In this document: positions 20,270 to 31,349 of the stretch, piece by piece
Layout of the letters: each line of letters begins with the position of its first letter
Position numbering within the stretch: position 1 is the first letter of the stretch
From: Hofstenia miamia
Lineage: Eukaryota > Xenacoelomorpha > Acoela
Direction: 5' to 3'
Length of the DNA: 64,000 nucleotides
Assembly: GCA_004352715.1 (NCBI GenBank)
Contig: SCFE01000019.1
Location: forward strand, 1,042,579-1,106,578
Position numbers and translations under genes: made by a program
The notes under the pieces: model-generated
What the model was told of the DNA's origin: nothing
What the model saw: the letters and a program-made list of their open reading frames with translations, nothing else
Databases searched by the model: none

Positions 20270-21195
20270 AATTGATTAAATAGACAATGCTATTCTAGAG
20301 AATAAATTTATTAATATCTTTGGAGATTTTAATACTAATTACTTCAATCATTCTGAACCCTTAAGGATTGATAGTATTTGCAATGTTTTTGATTTAAAAC
20401 TTGTTAATAATACTACTCCTGATATTTCACCACTACAAAAAGGAGATCCTTCCAATCCAAAATAATTACCAATTTATCGGTATGACACACCCCTTAGCTA
20501 AAATTCGATAAATTTCTCTTAAAAAAGCTACATAAAATGGCTTCTGGCGTTCGATACTTATACCACCTCAGAAATTTAGGGCCAGATTATCACATTCAGC
20601 TATTGCATGCATTTTGCTTATCGCAACTACATTATTGTTCATTTTTATTTATTAATTTTAATACAAAAAGCCGCTATTTATTAGCAAAAACTTAATTGGT
20701 CATTAAAAACATTAAATTTTGCACGTAAGCATGATCATGTTAGTGAATACAGACGAAAGTATAATATATTATCCCCGCTATATCAAGTACAATTCCGTGC
20801 AGCTTCAGTTTTATTTAAGTATAAATATGGTCGGCAATCAATTTCTTTTCTTGATAATTACTTAAAAGTAAATCCTTGATCACATAAGTTTATTTGTAGC
20901 AGTATTTCATAACCTAGTTTTCATTGAGCAGCCTCCAATATTTGGAATGATTTAGGTAATAAGACTAGAGTAGAAAAAACTACAAAAAATTTAGAAAAAA
21001 GTTAAAATGTGCAATTTACATCGCAGACACAAACATGCTAAACACATTTACTGATTTTTTAAACTGAGCTCACCACATACATAGACACACACACACACAC
21101 AAATTTATTAATATTATATATTTCATATTTAGTTTGTAGATTAATTGTAACTTTTTAGCAAATATATTGCTTTGACTCTTATTATTATTATTATG
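20270..21195 (+). pseudogene. Internally deleted CR1-like copy (endonuclease fused to RT debris)
   Basis: NIFGDFNTNYFNHSE (about 20313-20355, the endonuclease GDFN motif) runs into LQKGDPSNP (about 20433), the RT fingers region, so several hundred codons between are absent. The RT core is then also missing. From about 20560 the C-terminal region is recognisable (HLRNLGPDYH, HYCSF, ASNIWNDL-like) with many stops. The 3' end carries AGCAA-ATATA-TTGCT (21157-21171), TTGACTC and (TTA)n at 21180-21194, the same layout as at 19186 and 28149. Confidence 0.65.
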
Positions 21196-21199
21196 TAGA

Positions 21200-22199
21200 A
21201 TTAAATACTGGCCCAATTTAAATGAATGTAATATTGAGAAATTGCAGAATCGTTATAAAAATAATTTTAAATATATTAATCTGAACGCCAGAAGTGTGAA
21301 TTCAAATTGAAATCATTTTCTTAAAATTGCATCTCAATTTGGCTCAAATTCAATTTATTCTATTACAGAAACTTGGCCATTAAACAATTATGTCAATCCA
21401 AATTTGTTCAATCCAGATCTCGAAAATTTTAATGTTTTTGTAAAAAATAGGAATAGCTGAGGTGGTGGCCTCATGCTAATTGTACCAAAAGTTCATTCTG
21501 TTTTTGAATCATTATGGATCGAAATTAAATCACCTACAAATTATTCAGAAAATGAATAATTAATGTTACTTATAATCCAAAAAAGAACTTTCTATAAAGT
21601 TTAAATGCAATGAAATTTCAGATATTCCCAGCAATAACTACTCACTAAACATTTTGGGTGACTTTAACATCAACTATTTCAATTTTTATGAAAAAAATTC
21701 ATTGAAAAATTATGCGCTATTTATAATTTAAAAATAATCAACACTCAAACTCCAACTCGAAAAACGACATTAATTGATTATTTTTTATCCAATTCGGAAC
21801 CTATATATAATATTTATATCATTGAATCCTCCAGTGATCACGCACTCTTTATTTATACTAGTAAGATTCAAGTAAGCTTTCTAAATTTAAAAGGATTTTT
21901 TCTAGGGATTTCAAAAATTATTCAGATGAGATCATGGAAAATTTACATAAAAATGTTCCATTCGACTATATTTTTACTTTAAATTCTGGTTCCCAGATGT
22001 TAAATTACATTGCGGCACAGATCAATCAAGCCCTAAGCAAAGTAGCACCGCTAGAAACCCAACGAGTAGTTAATAAATCACGACGATTTAATTTAAATAC
22101 GACTGATAATTAGCTAATTAAGAATACCGTAAACACAAAGCAGAAACTCTTTGAACTAGCAAAAGCTAATCCGACCAAAATAAATTGGACTAATTATGA
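21200..22199 (+). pseudogene. CR1-like ORF2 endonuclease half, continued at 27498
   Basis: Reads YINLNARSVNSN (about 21274), SIYSITETW (21356-21384, metal-binding Glu), GGGLMLIVPK (21462-21491), a decayed GDFNINYF region (about 21657-21680), PTRKTTLIDYF (21751-21783) and SSDHALF (21832-21852, catalytic His). It then continues into the linker KLFELAKANPTKINWTNY (22146-22199). Here it breaks off at the border of a 5.3-kb insertion; the continuation is at 27498. Frameshifts and stops are scattered throughout, and the element starts at the ATT repeat of the previous one. Confidence 0.75.
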
Positions 22200-22209
22200 C
22201 CCTAGTTGA

Positions 22210-22750
22210 AAATCTTTAGAAACTTTGCAGAAACTTCAATTTACATTAAAATCTTTGAAGAAATTGCAGATCTTTAGAGAAAAGTAATTTTTTACTTTAA
22301 GATCTTTGATACGCAATTCTTGTATAAAATTAAAGAAATTACAGATCTCTAAAGAATATACATTTTTATCTTAAAAGATCTTTAAGATATAAATTTCCTG
22401 TTAAAAATCAAAGAAATTGCAGATCATTGTTTTATGTTGAATGGTTTATAACTTTTAGTAGCGTATTTTTCTAGGTTTGACTTAGGCATTATAAACTTTC
22501 TTTATTATATTAAGACTTTAGAAATACCTACCCTTGTCGAAATTTCTTGAAAAACATTAAAGAAAATTCAATTTTCAGCAAAATCATTAAAGAAATTAGA
22601 GAAAATTACAGAATTATTTAAGATTTTAATGATTTTACTATTAAAATATTTCTTTAAAAAATCAAAGAAATTGAATTTTATTTAGGAATCTTAAAGACAG
22701 TAAAGCAGAGCCTGATATGATACAAAGCTCTCTTAAAAAGTACGATTTTG
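22210..22750. repeat. Imperfect tandem repeat region, unit about 75-80 bp
   Basis: Repeated blocks of the form AAAGAAATTGCAGATCTTTA followed by AAGATCTTT and TTTT-rich spacers, at about 22250, 22323 and 22404. A weaker, related series continues to about 22680. Confidence 0.5.
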
Positions 22751-23173
22751 ATACTTTAAAACTCTAAAAGTCTAAGTAGTGTAGGTAGGGCTCACTGACT
22801 CAGGGTCTTGATGATGTTGCATTTTGTCCCCACATGAAGTGGAACTTCATCATTCAAAATTATTTGAAATAGTAAGCTTCAGTAATAATGTAATTACTGT
22901 AATTATCTGTGTTAAATGACTCAAATCTTTTTGAAATTATCAGCTAGTTGCATAAAATTTTTTTAGAAAAATAGATAATCGATTAAACAAAAAGTAGAGA
23001 AATAATAAAAAACGTTAGCATTGTGATAACTAAGCAATTTTTGCTGTACCCCGTAGTATACTTGTACAGATATACACCCCGAGTTCTTACTGTTAAGCTT
23101 GACCTTGAGAACATGAATTTTGACCCAACCCAACAATGCAAATTACTTCATGTCCTAATAGAGCTTTAAACAC

Positions 23174-23588
23174 AGCCCGGAAATTTACAGTAAAAAGAAT
23201 TAATAGTGAGGCGAGGTATTTATATTGAGCGACGACTAGCGGGAGAAACTAATTGAAAAACCCCGCGCTGCACGCATGTAATAAGTTACATTACTTTCCT
23301 AGTGCATTCATAATGTTGTACGTACTCCTCTGCAAGTCTGGATTTAATAAATGTAGCACAGTTACTTTCCCAAAAGNAGCCCGGAAATTTACAGTAAAAA
23401 GAATTAATAGTGAGGCGAGGTATTTATATTGAGCGACGACTAGCGGGAGAAACTAATTGAAAAACCCCGCGCTGCACGCATGTAATAAGTTACATTACTT
23501 TCCTAGTGCATTCATAATGTTGTACGTACTCCTCTGCAAGTCTGGATTTAATTATAAAATAAATGTAGCACAGTTACTTTCCCAAAAG
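23174..23588 (+). repeat. Near-identical duplication around a single n (23377)
   Basis: 23174-23376 and 23378-23588 are the same apart from eight additional bases (TTATAAAA type) in the second copy near 23550. With one n between, this looks like two alleles joined end to end by the assembler. Confidence 0.75.
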
Positions 23589-23713
23589 ATGTTGAATTAA
23601 AAGAAAAATGGCTAAGGGTTATTGTAGAAAGAATTCTACAGAATATTCGAGTTTGTGAGAAACATTTCACTTCAAATGCTTTTTATTATACTCAAGAAGG
23701 AATTGAAGAATGA
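23313..23713 (+). pseudogene. THAP domain fragment inside the nested insertion
   Basis: The first allele-like copy reads from an ATG at 23313: MLYVLLCKSGFNKCSTVTFPK, up to the n at 23377. The second copy continues DVELKEKWLRVIVER, then IRVCEKHFTSNAFY, to a TGA at 23711. CKSGF, the FPKD....KW core and the C-x2-H pair (CEKH) are THAP hallmarks. The first cysteine is Tyr (position 3). In the second copy an eight-base insertion between GF and the next Lys breaks the frame. No transposase domain follows within the visible sequence. Confidence 0.6.
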
Positions 23714-24203
23714 TTCCATTCCTACCGAATTTAACTTCTCAAATTCCTTAAAGGTAAAGTTTTTCTCAAATTCATATCCTTACAGTGTAAACTGATATAG
23801 TACAATATCATCTTTAAAATTATTAAAATGATCTTATTTTGGTATTAGGATTGTTTGCTTTATCGTCACAATGACATCAAAATAAGCACTGGAAGTTTAA
23901 TTTTGAACTTTTCTGAATAATGTACGAAATCTGTAAAAGTTAGTTTCTCACTTATACATGTAGTGTATCACCTAAAATGAACTCAAATGTATTTTTAGCA
24001 GTTAATTAATCACATATTGACTGGAAATCATTTGTATTAAGATGAAATACTATTTTAATTAAAATACGCTAAAATATTTAATTAAAGCATATCTGTTTAC
24101 ATATTTGGCTGGCTACGCCAATGCATTCATGCTTGAATTTTAAAGGGGATTATGATGTTTCATTGAGTGTACTTAACCCTAAATACAGCAAATATGAATA
24201 CTG

Positions 24204-24235
24204 TATATATANTATATATATATATATATATATAT
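24204..24235. repeat. (TA)n microsatellite with one n
   Basis: Simple TA repeat; one undetermined base at 24212. Confidence 0.9.
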
Positions 24236-24506
24236 GACTCTGAAATGCATGCCATATTTTAGATAATAAATTTAATATGTAGCGGAATTCTTGTTAATTG
24301 CATATTAAATTTGATGTGAAAGTTATTTAAATAGGGACATTGACCATTTATTTATCTTTTAACTAAGCAATATTAATAGTATAAGGTTCATTCTGTTCCA
24401 AAAGAGGGGGGCTAGGCTTCGCTTTGCGGGGGCCTTGCCCCCGCGTAGCTACGCCAGCGATATATACACTAAATTATGTAAATAATCTTATTCTAATTGG
24501 TGGCGT

Positions 24507-24705
24507 TTAGAAAAACGTGACACGTTCCCAGAAGCCGATTACAACATCATTTTTTTTGAACGAGTCGTCAATGTTGCAGTGGGGATGTTTGTAGACTTCT
24601 GTGTTTAAATTACCCCTAAGATGTTCTTTTAGTATCTTTCTGAAATGTCGAACTGTTTCACCAATGTACAATTTATTGCAATTGTCACATTGATATTTAT
24701 AGACA
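24507..24705 (-). pseudogene. Penelope-like element GIY-YIG endonuclease fragment
   Basis: The minus strand reads VYKYQCDNCNKLYIGET, then VRHFRKILKEHL, and a stop after ERVTFF at 24507. The Cys-x2-Cys pair followed closely by LYIGET and R......EH is the signature of the GIY-YIG nuclease at the C-terminus of Penelope-like retroelements. About 65 residues are open. The upstream RT would fall in or beyond the 1000-n gap at 24779-25778. Alternative: a host GIY-YIG gene, less likely in this transposon cluster. Confidence 0.7.
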
Positions 24706-24778
24706 ATTGATGAAACAAGTTCTTTGGAATTTGATCTTTATTCTTAAATATATATTAGGTTTTATATGGTTGAAATAT

Positions 24779-25778
24779 NNNNNNNNNNNNNNNNNNNNNN
24801 NNNNNNNNNNNNNNNNNNNNNNNNNNNNNNNNNNNNNNNNNNNNNNNNNNNNNNNNNNNNNNNNNNNNNNNNNNNNNNNNNNNNNNNNNNNNNNNNNNNN
24901 NNNNNNNNNNNNNNNNNNNNNNNNNNNNNNNNNNNNNNNNNNNNNNNNNNNNNNNNNNNNNNNNNNNNNNNNNNNNNNNNNNNNNNNNNNNNNNNNNNNN
25001 NNNNNNNNNNNNNNNNNNNNNNNNNNNNNNNNNNNNNNNNNNNNNNNNNNNNNNNNNNNNNNNNNNNNNNNNNNNNNNNNNNNNNNNNNNNNNNNNNNNN
25101 NNNNNNNNNNNNNNNNNNNNNNNNNNNNNNNNNNNNNNNNNNNNNNNNNNNNNNNNNNNNNNNNNNNNNNNNNNNNNNNNNNNNNNNNNNNNNNNNNNNN
25201 NNNNNNNNNNNNNNNNNNNNNNNNNNNNNNNNNNNNNNNNNNNNNNNNNNNNNNNNNNNNNNNNNNNNNNNNNNNNNNNNNNNNNNNNNNNNNNNNNNNN
25301 NNNNNNNNNNNNNNNNNNNNNNNNNNNNNNNNNNNNNNNNNNNNNNNNNNNNNNNNNNNNNNNNNNNNNNNNNNNNNNNNNNNNNNNNNNNNNNNNNNNN
25401 NNNNNNNNNNNNNNNNNNNNNNNNNNNNNNNNNNNNNNNNNNNNNNNNNNNNNNNNNNNNNNNNNNNNNNNNNNNNNNNNNNNNNNNNNNNNNNNNNNNN
25501 NNNNNNNNNNNNNNNNNNNNNNNNNNNNNNNNNNNNNNNNNNNNNNNNNNNNNNNNNNNNNNNNNNNNNNNNNNNNNNNNNNNNNNNNNNNNNNNNNNNN
25601 NNNNNNNNNNNNNNNNNNNNNNNNNNNNNNNNNNNNNNNNNNNNNNNNNNNNNNNNNNNNNNNNNNNNNNNNNNNNNNNNNNNNNNNNNNNNNNNNNNNN
25701 NNNNNNNNNNNNNNNNNNNNNNNNNNNNNNNNNNNNNNNNNNNNNNNNNNNNNNNNNNNNNNNNNNNNNNNNNNNNNN
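24779..25778. other. Assembly gap, 1000 n
   Basis: Round-number gap of unknown true size within the nested insertion. Confidence 0.95.
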
Positions 25779-25848
25779 TTAATGATCTTCAATGATATAA
25801 ATTTGTGTTGAATGTATGGCAAATTCCAATAAATTTCATTAACTTGTA

Positions 25849-27062
25849 CAGGCAACCCCGCCTAAGTCGGATCGACTTGGACCAATGAAAATAATGCGAC
25901 TTACAAGAAATCCGAGATATCATTTTAGGGGACTTGGCTTGAACAAGTTCTCCGAAAACCGAGATCTGATGGTTGTTATGAAAGAAATTGTTTTGAAAAT
26001 ATTGAAAATAAACTCTCCTTGGAAGAAAAAATTAATCATGTATTCAGCATTTTTCTTTCAATACCTGAATTAAACAAAAACTTAACTTAACTTTCCTTAC
26101 GGTGCCATCAATCACTTCATTCTATTTTTTATTACATATTTGTCATATGATGGATGCATACAGCAACTTGAAGTACAATAGAAACTTATTGTTAACATCT
26201 TTTTTATCTTTGCCAACAATGGTATACAGTAGTCCAAAATATCTAGTCATAATGGGTCGTCAGATTGAGAAATAAACCTAAACTTAAATCATTTCTTTTA
26301 ATTATTCAATAAGATACTTTGTTAGGCCTGTGTGTGCATACAAAGATCAAGCAATTCTATATGTAGCAAAGAATCTGATTGAAACGGGTTTTAAGGATTT
26401 GTGTCTTTTAATTAAAATAATTTTAAGTTCAAAGAAATTAAGTAAGGTTTAAACATTCCTAAACAACTTGACATAGCTTTGGTTGGAACTTAACAGTATA
26501 AAAAGAGAAACAGAAGTATTCCTTTATTTCAGCCATCTCATAAATCAAAATCATCATCTAAATACTTGAAAGAGAAAACCCCATTATTATTTTTGTATTC
26601 CTTTATTTCACACATCACATAAATCAGGGAGTTATCATTTTAACATCATCTAATTTTATTTGAAAGATGACCGGATAACTTATTTAAAATATCGCACCCA
26701 TTGACTGCACCGCACATAAACATATCTATGTTGACCTCTACATGAACTTTTTGTAGGTCAATACTATGAGCTGCGCTGTAGTATTTCATTATTTTTATTA
26801 CGCGATAGAAAATATTTACGCTATGCTTGAATCGCGTGCAAGACAATTTCCATCCGTCCGACTTGTGACTGAAATTTTCAATGTTAACTTTATAGCCTGT
26901 ACGTAGATTTCAGTTCGATTTAGAATTCATTAGACTTAGAATTGTCAGACTTAAAAATAATATTTTGTGTGTGTACATATTGGAGTTTGTCTGTTCTTTA
27001 TTAATAGTAAAAGTTACGCGAAAATCCGATTTAGTCACATCCAACTTAGGCGCGGTTGCCTG
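25849..27062. mobile_element. Non-autonomous element with pogo/Tigger-like inverted ends
   Basis: The left end CAGGCAACCCCGCCTAAGT (25849-25867) pairs with the complement of the right end (27062-27044, CAGGCAACCGCGCCTAAGT). The match goes on as GGAT and a GACT-type block. TA precedes the left end; the right flank is TC instead. Repeated short CCGACTT and GACTTAC-type words near the end are reminiscent of Tigger/pogo termini. No transposase was found inside, so it is a deletion derivative. Confidence 0.6.
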
Positions 27063-27497
27063 TCTACATATACATATACATTTATGCGGTATCGAAATTT
27101 CTGTGCACCTGGTGTATGTTCCCATTTTATGAGATTAGAATTTATTGTGTACAATAATCGTCTTTTGCTTTAGATGCTGTCATGGCGCGATTTGCGCGAT
27201 TTGGCTCTATAATACTTGGGATACATCTAAGGTATTGCAGTGAGTCAATCTCATTGGAAAACCACATGAACAATAAATGGAATGAATATATTGACTGTCT
27301 TTTGTAATAGTGTTCACTTAGAAGTTTTATTTGTAAATTTTGATATTGTGTATTTTGATAAATAAATTTCTTTAAATTCTTTAATTTCCTTAAAGAAATT
27401 TCTTCAAATTCTTTATAAAACTTGCCAAATTCTTGCAAAGAAATGTAAAAAGTTTCTTTAAGATCCTCAAAGTTATCAAGGAATTTTGAACTAGGGG

Positions 27498-28190
27498 AAA
27501 GATCAAAGAAATTAATTAAAGGACTTACGCGCTAAAAATTCAGCTTTAAAACAACGTCAATTTTTTGAATATTAAAATTCTTCTAAACAAAAGTGGAAAT
27601 TTCTAAACCGTTTTATTGGAAAATTGAATGGGCTCAATAGTGACAGTTCAGAAATTTATATTCATAACAAAATATTTACCGATAAAAAAGGATACCAAAT
27701 CATTTAAATCAGACATTTAAAGAATTAGGTAACTTCAATTTTCCTAAACCTCCACTATCAGAACTTTGACAATCAAATTGTAAGTCAACGCTTTAATTTA
27801 GGCTGTCTACCTAAAGAGAATTAGAAACCATTGTACAAAATTTAGACGTTAATAAATCTTCAGGTTCCACTCATTTACGGTACTTTATTATTAAGAAATT
27901 CTTTCATATATTTGGCCAATATCTATCATTTGCATTTAATCAATGTATAATTGAACACGAATTTCCGGAGATAATGAAAAAGTCAGACATAACACATTTG
28001 TATAAAAATGGAGATCCCCTCATTGTTCAAAATTATAGGCCAATCTTAATAAAAAACCCTTTTAGTATTTATTCTCTAAATATTTTATTATTATTTTGTA
28101 AATACATGTATTTGTAGTATGTAGCTTATTTACTGTTATGTATTTACAGCAATAAATTTGCTTTGACTCTTATTATTATTATTATTAAAT
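27498..28190 (+). pseudogene. CR1-like ORF2 continuation and 3' end (partner of 21200-22199)
   Basis: It resumes the linker after the insertion: LRAKNSALKQRQFFE (about 27523-27570), KQKWKFLNRFIGKLNG (27589-27634), IYIHNKIFTDKKGY, then FPEIMKKSDITHLYKNGDP (about 27961-28017) and QNYRPI (28029-28046). At this point the RT palm is deleted and the sequence goes directly to the 3' UTR with AGCAA-TAAAT-TTGCT (28147-28161), TTGACTC and (TTA)n. A frameshift-rich relic. Confidence 0.75.
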
Positions 28191-28549
28191 TACGTAAATA
28201 TTTTGCCATGCCTAAATTATATAACATTCGAAAAAACAGTTTTGAATATGAATATAGTGCAAATAGTAAATTTTTGTTCCCCACAGTAATCAAGAAACCC
28301 TATGCAATAGCAAAATTTTTAATAATAAAATGGTAAATACATGTATAATGTACATATATGTAACTAAAAATAAGGTATTTGTAATTGAGATATTAATTCA
28401 ATATTCACAAGTATATTTCAATTAGAAAATGATAAAAATACCGTAATTCTTGTAAAAGCAAACAGTTCATACTTACAAAGAGCATTAATAATTTACAAAA
28501 GAGTGTCATATTTACACATCCAGTCAAATTGAAAAACATCACTAAAGAA
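28191..28549. other. AT-rich sequence, nothing recognised
   Basis: It contains the presumed 3' UTR of the SPFH gene on the minus strand. No clear AATAAA is present in the correct orientation close to the stop. Confidence 0.4.
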
Positions 28550-29602
28550 CTATTTCCTGGAATTGGTATTTATCCTAAGCACAGAGTTAGCTTCGAACAC
28601 CTTGAGATTCTTATTATCAATAATTGTGTAGAATTGAAGTATATCTTCTCTATTTTTCTTAGAAAGATTAGTTTTATCCTCTTCCAAAGCATCGAACACA
28701 AGCTTGAGTCCATCAGCCAAAGACTCTTGTTTTGCGGTGGTGGCCTCAGATTTTGCTTTAATAATATCATTGTTGTATTTTGCTGTAGCTGAATTGTTGA
28801 TGACTGTAATATTCTTGCGAATTTCTTCTGTAAGGCGTTCGGTTTCCTTCATAACTTTATCTATTTTTTGCTGAAGTTCTGCCTGTTCATTTGTTAACTG
28901 CTGGACGGCGGTGTTTAGAAATTTTTTTTTAATCTGGTAAGGAAATTCAACTTCCTGCACAAGAAATTTAAAGGGTTCAATTTCTAATCCATATGCACTA
29001 AACTCCTCATTCACCGTCTTGCGCATGGATTTTGAGATATTAACTCTTTCTTTAATGAATTCATCGACAGTAAACTTTACAGCTGTGTTCTTCACGGCAG
29101 CCTTGATTGAATCTCGAAATCGAGCTTCGTAGGACCGTCCAAATTTTTTGAAAATTTCTGGAAGATTTTTAGTATTTAGTCTATAAAATATGTCAACATT
29201 CAGATCAAAGTTCAAGCCTTTTTTCGAGGCAACATTTAGCCGGAATGTCAAGGTGCGGAAGGTTGCTGGAAATACAATAGGCCCATTGAAAAATCCCCAA
29301 TAGTATACGCCCATTCCATAAGCCTTCGATTCATCGACATCGTTGGTAAAAGAATTTTTCTTAAATCCAACCTCACTATAACGTAAATAGCTGAGATTCG
29401 GGAAAATGAGGAGACAAATGAACAGAAATAATCCAAATATAATGCCAAATATGATTCCCGCCTTTAAGTAATTATTCATACTGGAAATATAAGATACAAT
29501 GTCGAAGTTGGATTCTGGCGCTGAGGTTTGTTTATCGGTGCTTGACTCGCCAATCTGTTCTAATGCAATATCACCCATAATTACTAAATTAGGACTTGGC
29601 AA
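28550..29602 (-). CDS. SPFH/band-7 domain membrane protein, intronless
   Basis: An intact 350-residue ORF, the best-preserved host-type gene in the window. Residues 1-46 are polar. One membrane segment follows at 48-67 (AGIIFGIIFGLFLFICLLIF), then an SPFH-like region from about 75 to 230, and a Gln/Glu/Lys-rich coiled coil of roughly 230-295 (TNEQAELQQKIDKVMKETER). It ends with a short tail. The layout of N-terminal anchor, SPFH fold and helix matches the prohibitin/stomatin superfamily, which forms membrane scaffolds. I cannot assign a named member. Two in-frame ATGs (29602, 29578) are possible starts; the second lies in ATTATGGGTG. It has no stops, frameshifts or introns, unlike everything around it. 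It may be a retrocopy or a naturally intronless gene. Confidence 0.85.
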   Translation of the reverse strand: MPSPNLVIMGDIALEQIGESSTDKQTSAPESNFDIVSYISSMNNYLKAGIIFGIIFGLFLFICLLIFPNLSYLRYSEVGFKKNSFTNDVDESKAYGMGVYYWGFFNGPIVFPATFRTLTFRLNVASKKGLNFDLNVDIFYRLNTKNLPEIFKKFGRSYEARFRDSIKAAVKNTAVKFTVDEFIKERVNISKSMRKTVNEEFSAYGLEIEPFKFLVQEVEFPYQIKKKFLNTAVQQLTNEQAELQQKIDKVMKETERLTEEIRKNITVINNSATAKYNNDIIKAKSEATTAKQESLADGLKLVFDALEEDKTNLSKKNREDILQFYTIIDNKNLKVFEANSVLRINTNSRK

Positions 29603-31180
29603 TCTCGAAGATTTTCACGAAGCAATGCAAATCAATGACACTATAGCGCTTTACTAACCATTTGTTGAGTGCATGCTCGCAGTGTGCTATCCACTGTTTA
29701 GCGCAGTGCGCTTTAAAATACTTGCTTAATTATCACTACAGTTTAATACTCTCAGAAATATGGAATGGGACGATTTTCCCTGCATTTGCCAATTGCTTTC
29801 CCTGTTATTGCAGATGAAACGAATTTCATTTTATCAATATTAATTCCTAATTTTAGAAGGGAATAACATCAAACAAATCAAACATTAATTTACATTTTAT
29901 TAGCTCTTTGCAGCGGAATTCAATCAAATTTGTACTGATACTGAGTGGCTGTGGAACAAGTTTTCGGTAGGGGAGGGGCAGAGAATATTTATAACTTTAC
30001 ATACTAACTAAGAGGAATTTTCTGTTTAAATATAAAATTTAGTGAGGTTTTTTTCTGAATTTTCCATTTTAAAGGAGGTAATTGGCCTCTCTGCCCAGCT
30101 AGCTCCGCCACTGCATTGCGAGGTATATTATCATCGCCACTAAGTAGAACACCGCCAATTCACCATTTCAACCCAAAAAGTACAATATGCCATATGTTTC
30201 TAAGGTAAGTAATATAATAGATAATTATAAACAGTATCTTAGTTTGCAGTTTGTACACTGCAATAATACCTTATTCTATAACTAAAGTCCTATCACACAT
30301 TGAAGTAGCCATGTAGAAAACTTTCTGTGTAATGAAGCTTACAATTCACAAAGACAAATTAATGTTTGTGCAAATTAATGTATTGGTGTCTATTTTTCAC
30401 CATCGCAAACACATTTTTAACGTCACCGCAAAGCAAGTTTAACTCATCACTGCCACCAAATCGCATAAGCCCTCAGCCCAGAGCCCAAAGTAGAACTCCT
30501 GTTCATACATGAAAATAATAGCACAAAGAAATTCATTTTTTCATTAAAATATTTTAGTTTCAATAATGTTTATCAAAGGTGATAAGTAGGGCTAACCTCT
30601 GTCGCTGTTGCATAAATGGTAGTCGCTGATAAATGTATTAGGAAATTTCATCTGACATGCGTGTCGCATTTACTCCATAACTATGCTGAGAAGACCAGGA
30701 GCAAGTACAAGGGCACCTTAAAGTCTGTGACGATGAAGAACACCCTGTGCAAACATTTGTTTCATTAAATTGATAGTTCACCTATTTCAATGATTATAAG
30801 ATGTGGTTCATGGCTGAGAGCTGTCTACAGATACTATGCCCAATATCTACCAGAAATCGGACGTATAGTGCTGTTGTTCCAGATGATGAAGAATTAATGG
30901 ATTTTTGTCAAAACAACAGTTAGAGGCATAGATTTAGAAATGAAATTGACGGAGATTACCCGGTGTCATAGTAGTTTTTGGGAACTAATTGACAATGTAG
31001 AATCCTCAAATATTCCGTAATCCAATCATACAACGATTTGTGTAGTAGTGCTTTGATTTCAAAGATGATCGACGTGCATTTCGGGATTATATCCAACAAA
31101 AATTGAGTAAAACGATTTGGTGAATATAGTCAATTGTTCTCCGCCAAATAATTAATGCAGCCATATTTGCAAAATTACAA
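29603..31180. other. Upstream flank of the SPFH gene and possible hAT end
   Basis: The plus strand at 30099-30114 reads AGCTAGCTCCGCCACTG; its complement CAGTGGCGGAGCTAGCT looks like a hAT terminus. I found no partner with an 8-bp duplication. The stretch 30640-31060 has short coding-like pieces (DDEELMDFCQNN) but no family I recognise. Confidence 0.3.
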
Positions 31181-31345
31181 TCGTGCATCACTATGACATG
31201 TTCAGTTGAAAGAAGCTTCTCTTTTTCTGAAGAGAATGTTATCCAAAAATTACGACTTTCTGCCTGAAAACGTGGGGAAATACTTATGTTCCATTTTATC
31301 CACTGTACTAATGACAAATAAATTTGGTTTTTCCCCATAACTCCC
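31180..31345 (+). pseudogene. hAT transposase C-terminal (dimerisation) relic
   Basis: Reads TCSVERSFSFSEENVIQKLRL, S A stop, then a hydrophobic GEILMFHFI. This corresponds to the conserved hAT end (S.ERxFS ... RL....  LFLF). Stops and a shifted frame show that it is inactive. The rest of the transposase is not recognisable upstream. Confidence 0.55.
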
Positions 31346-31349
31346 AGAT

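Larger units (their letters stand above)
22200..27496. mobile_element. 5.3-kb nested insertion with short inverted ends
   Basis: The left end CCCTAGTTGAAAAT (22200-22213) is matched by the complement of the right end (27496-27483, CCCTAGTTCAAAAT). Inside each end is a region of imperfect AAAGAAATT-rich repeats (22210-22720 and about 27335-27490). The retroelement halves on either side (ending 22199, resuming 27498) are adjacent in protein order, which defines the borders independently. Contents: a THAP domain (23313-23713), a Penelope-type GIY-YIG fragment (24507-24705), a 1000-n gap and a pogo-like element (25849-27062). No clear target duplication was seen. It may be one large transposon or a stack of insertions. 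Confidence 0.55.

Noticed and set aside
24405-24460. GC-rich hairpin GCGGGGGCCTTGCCCCCGC as a terminator or RNA
   Set aside because: It is more likely part of a repeat end (GCGTAGCTACGCCAGC nearby) and I saw no gene to which it could belong.
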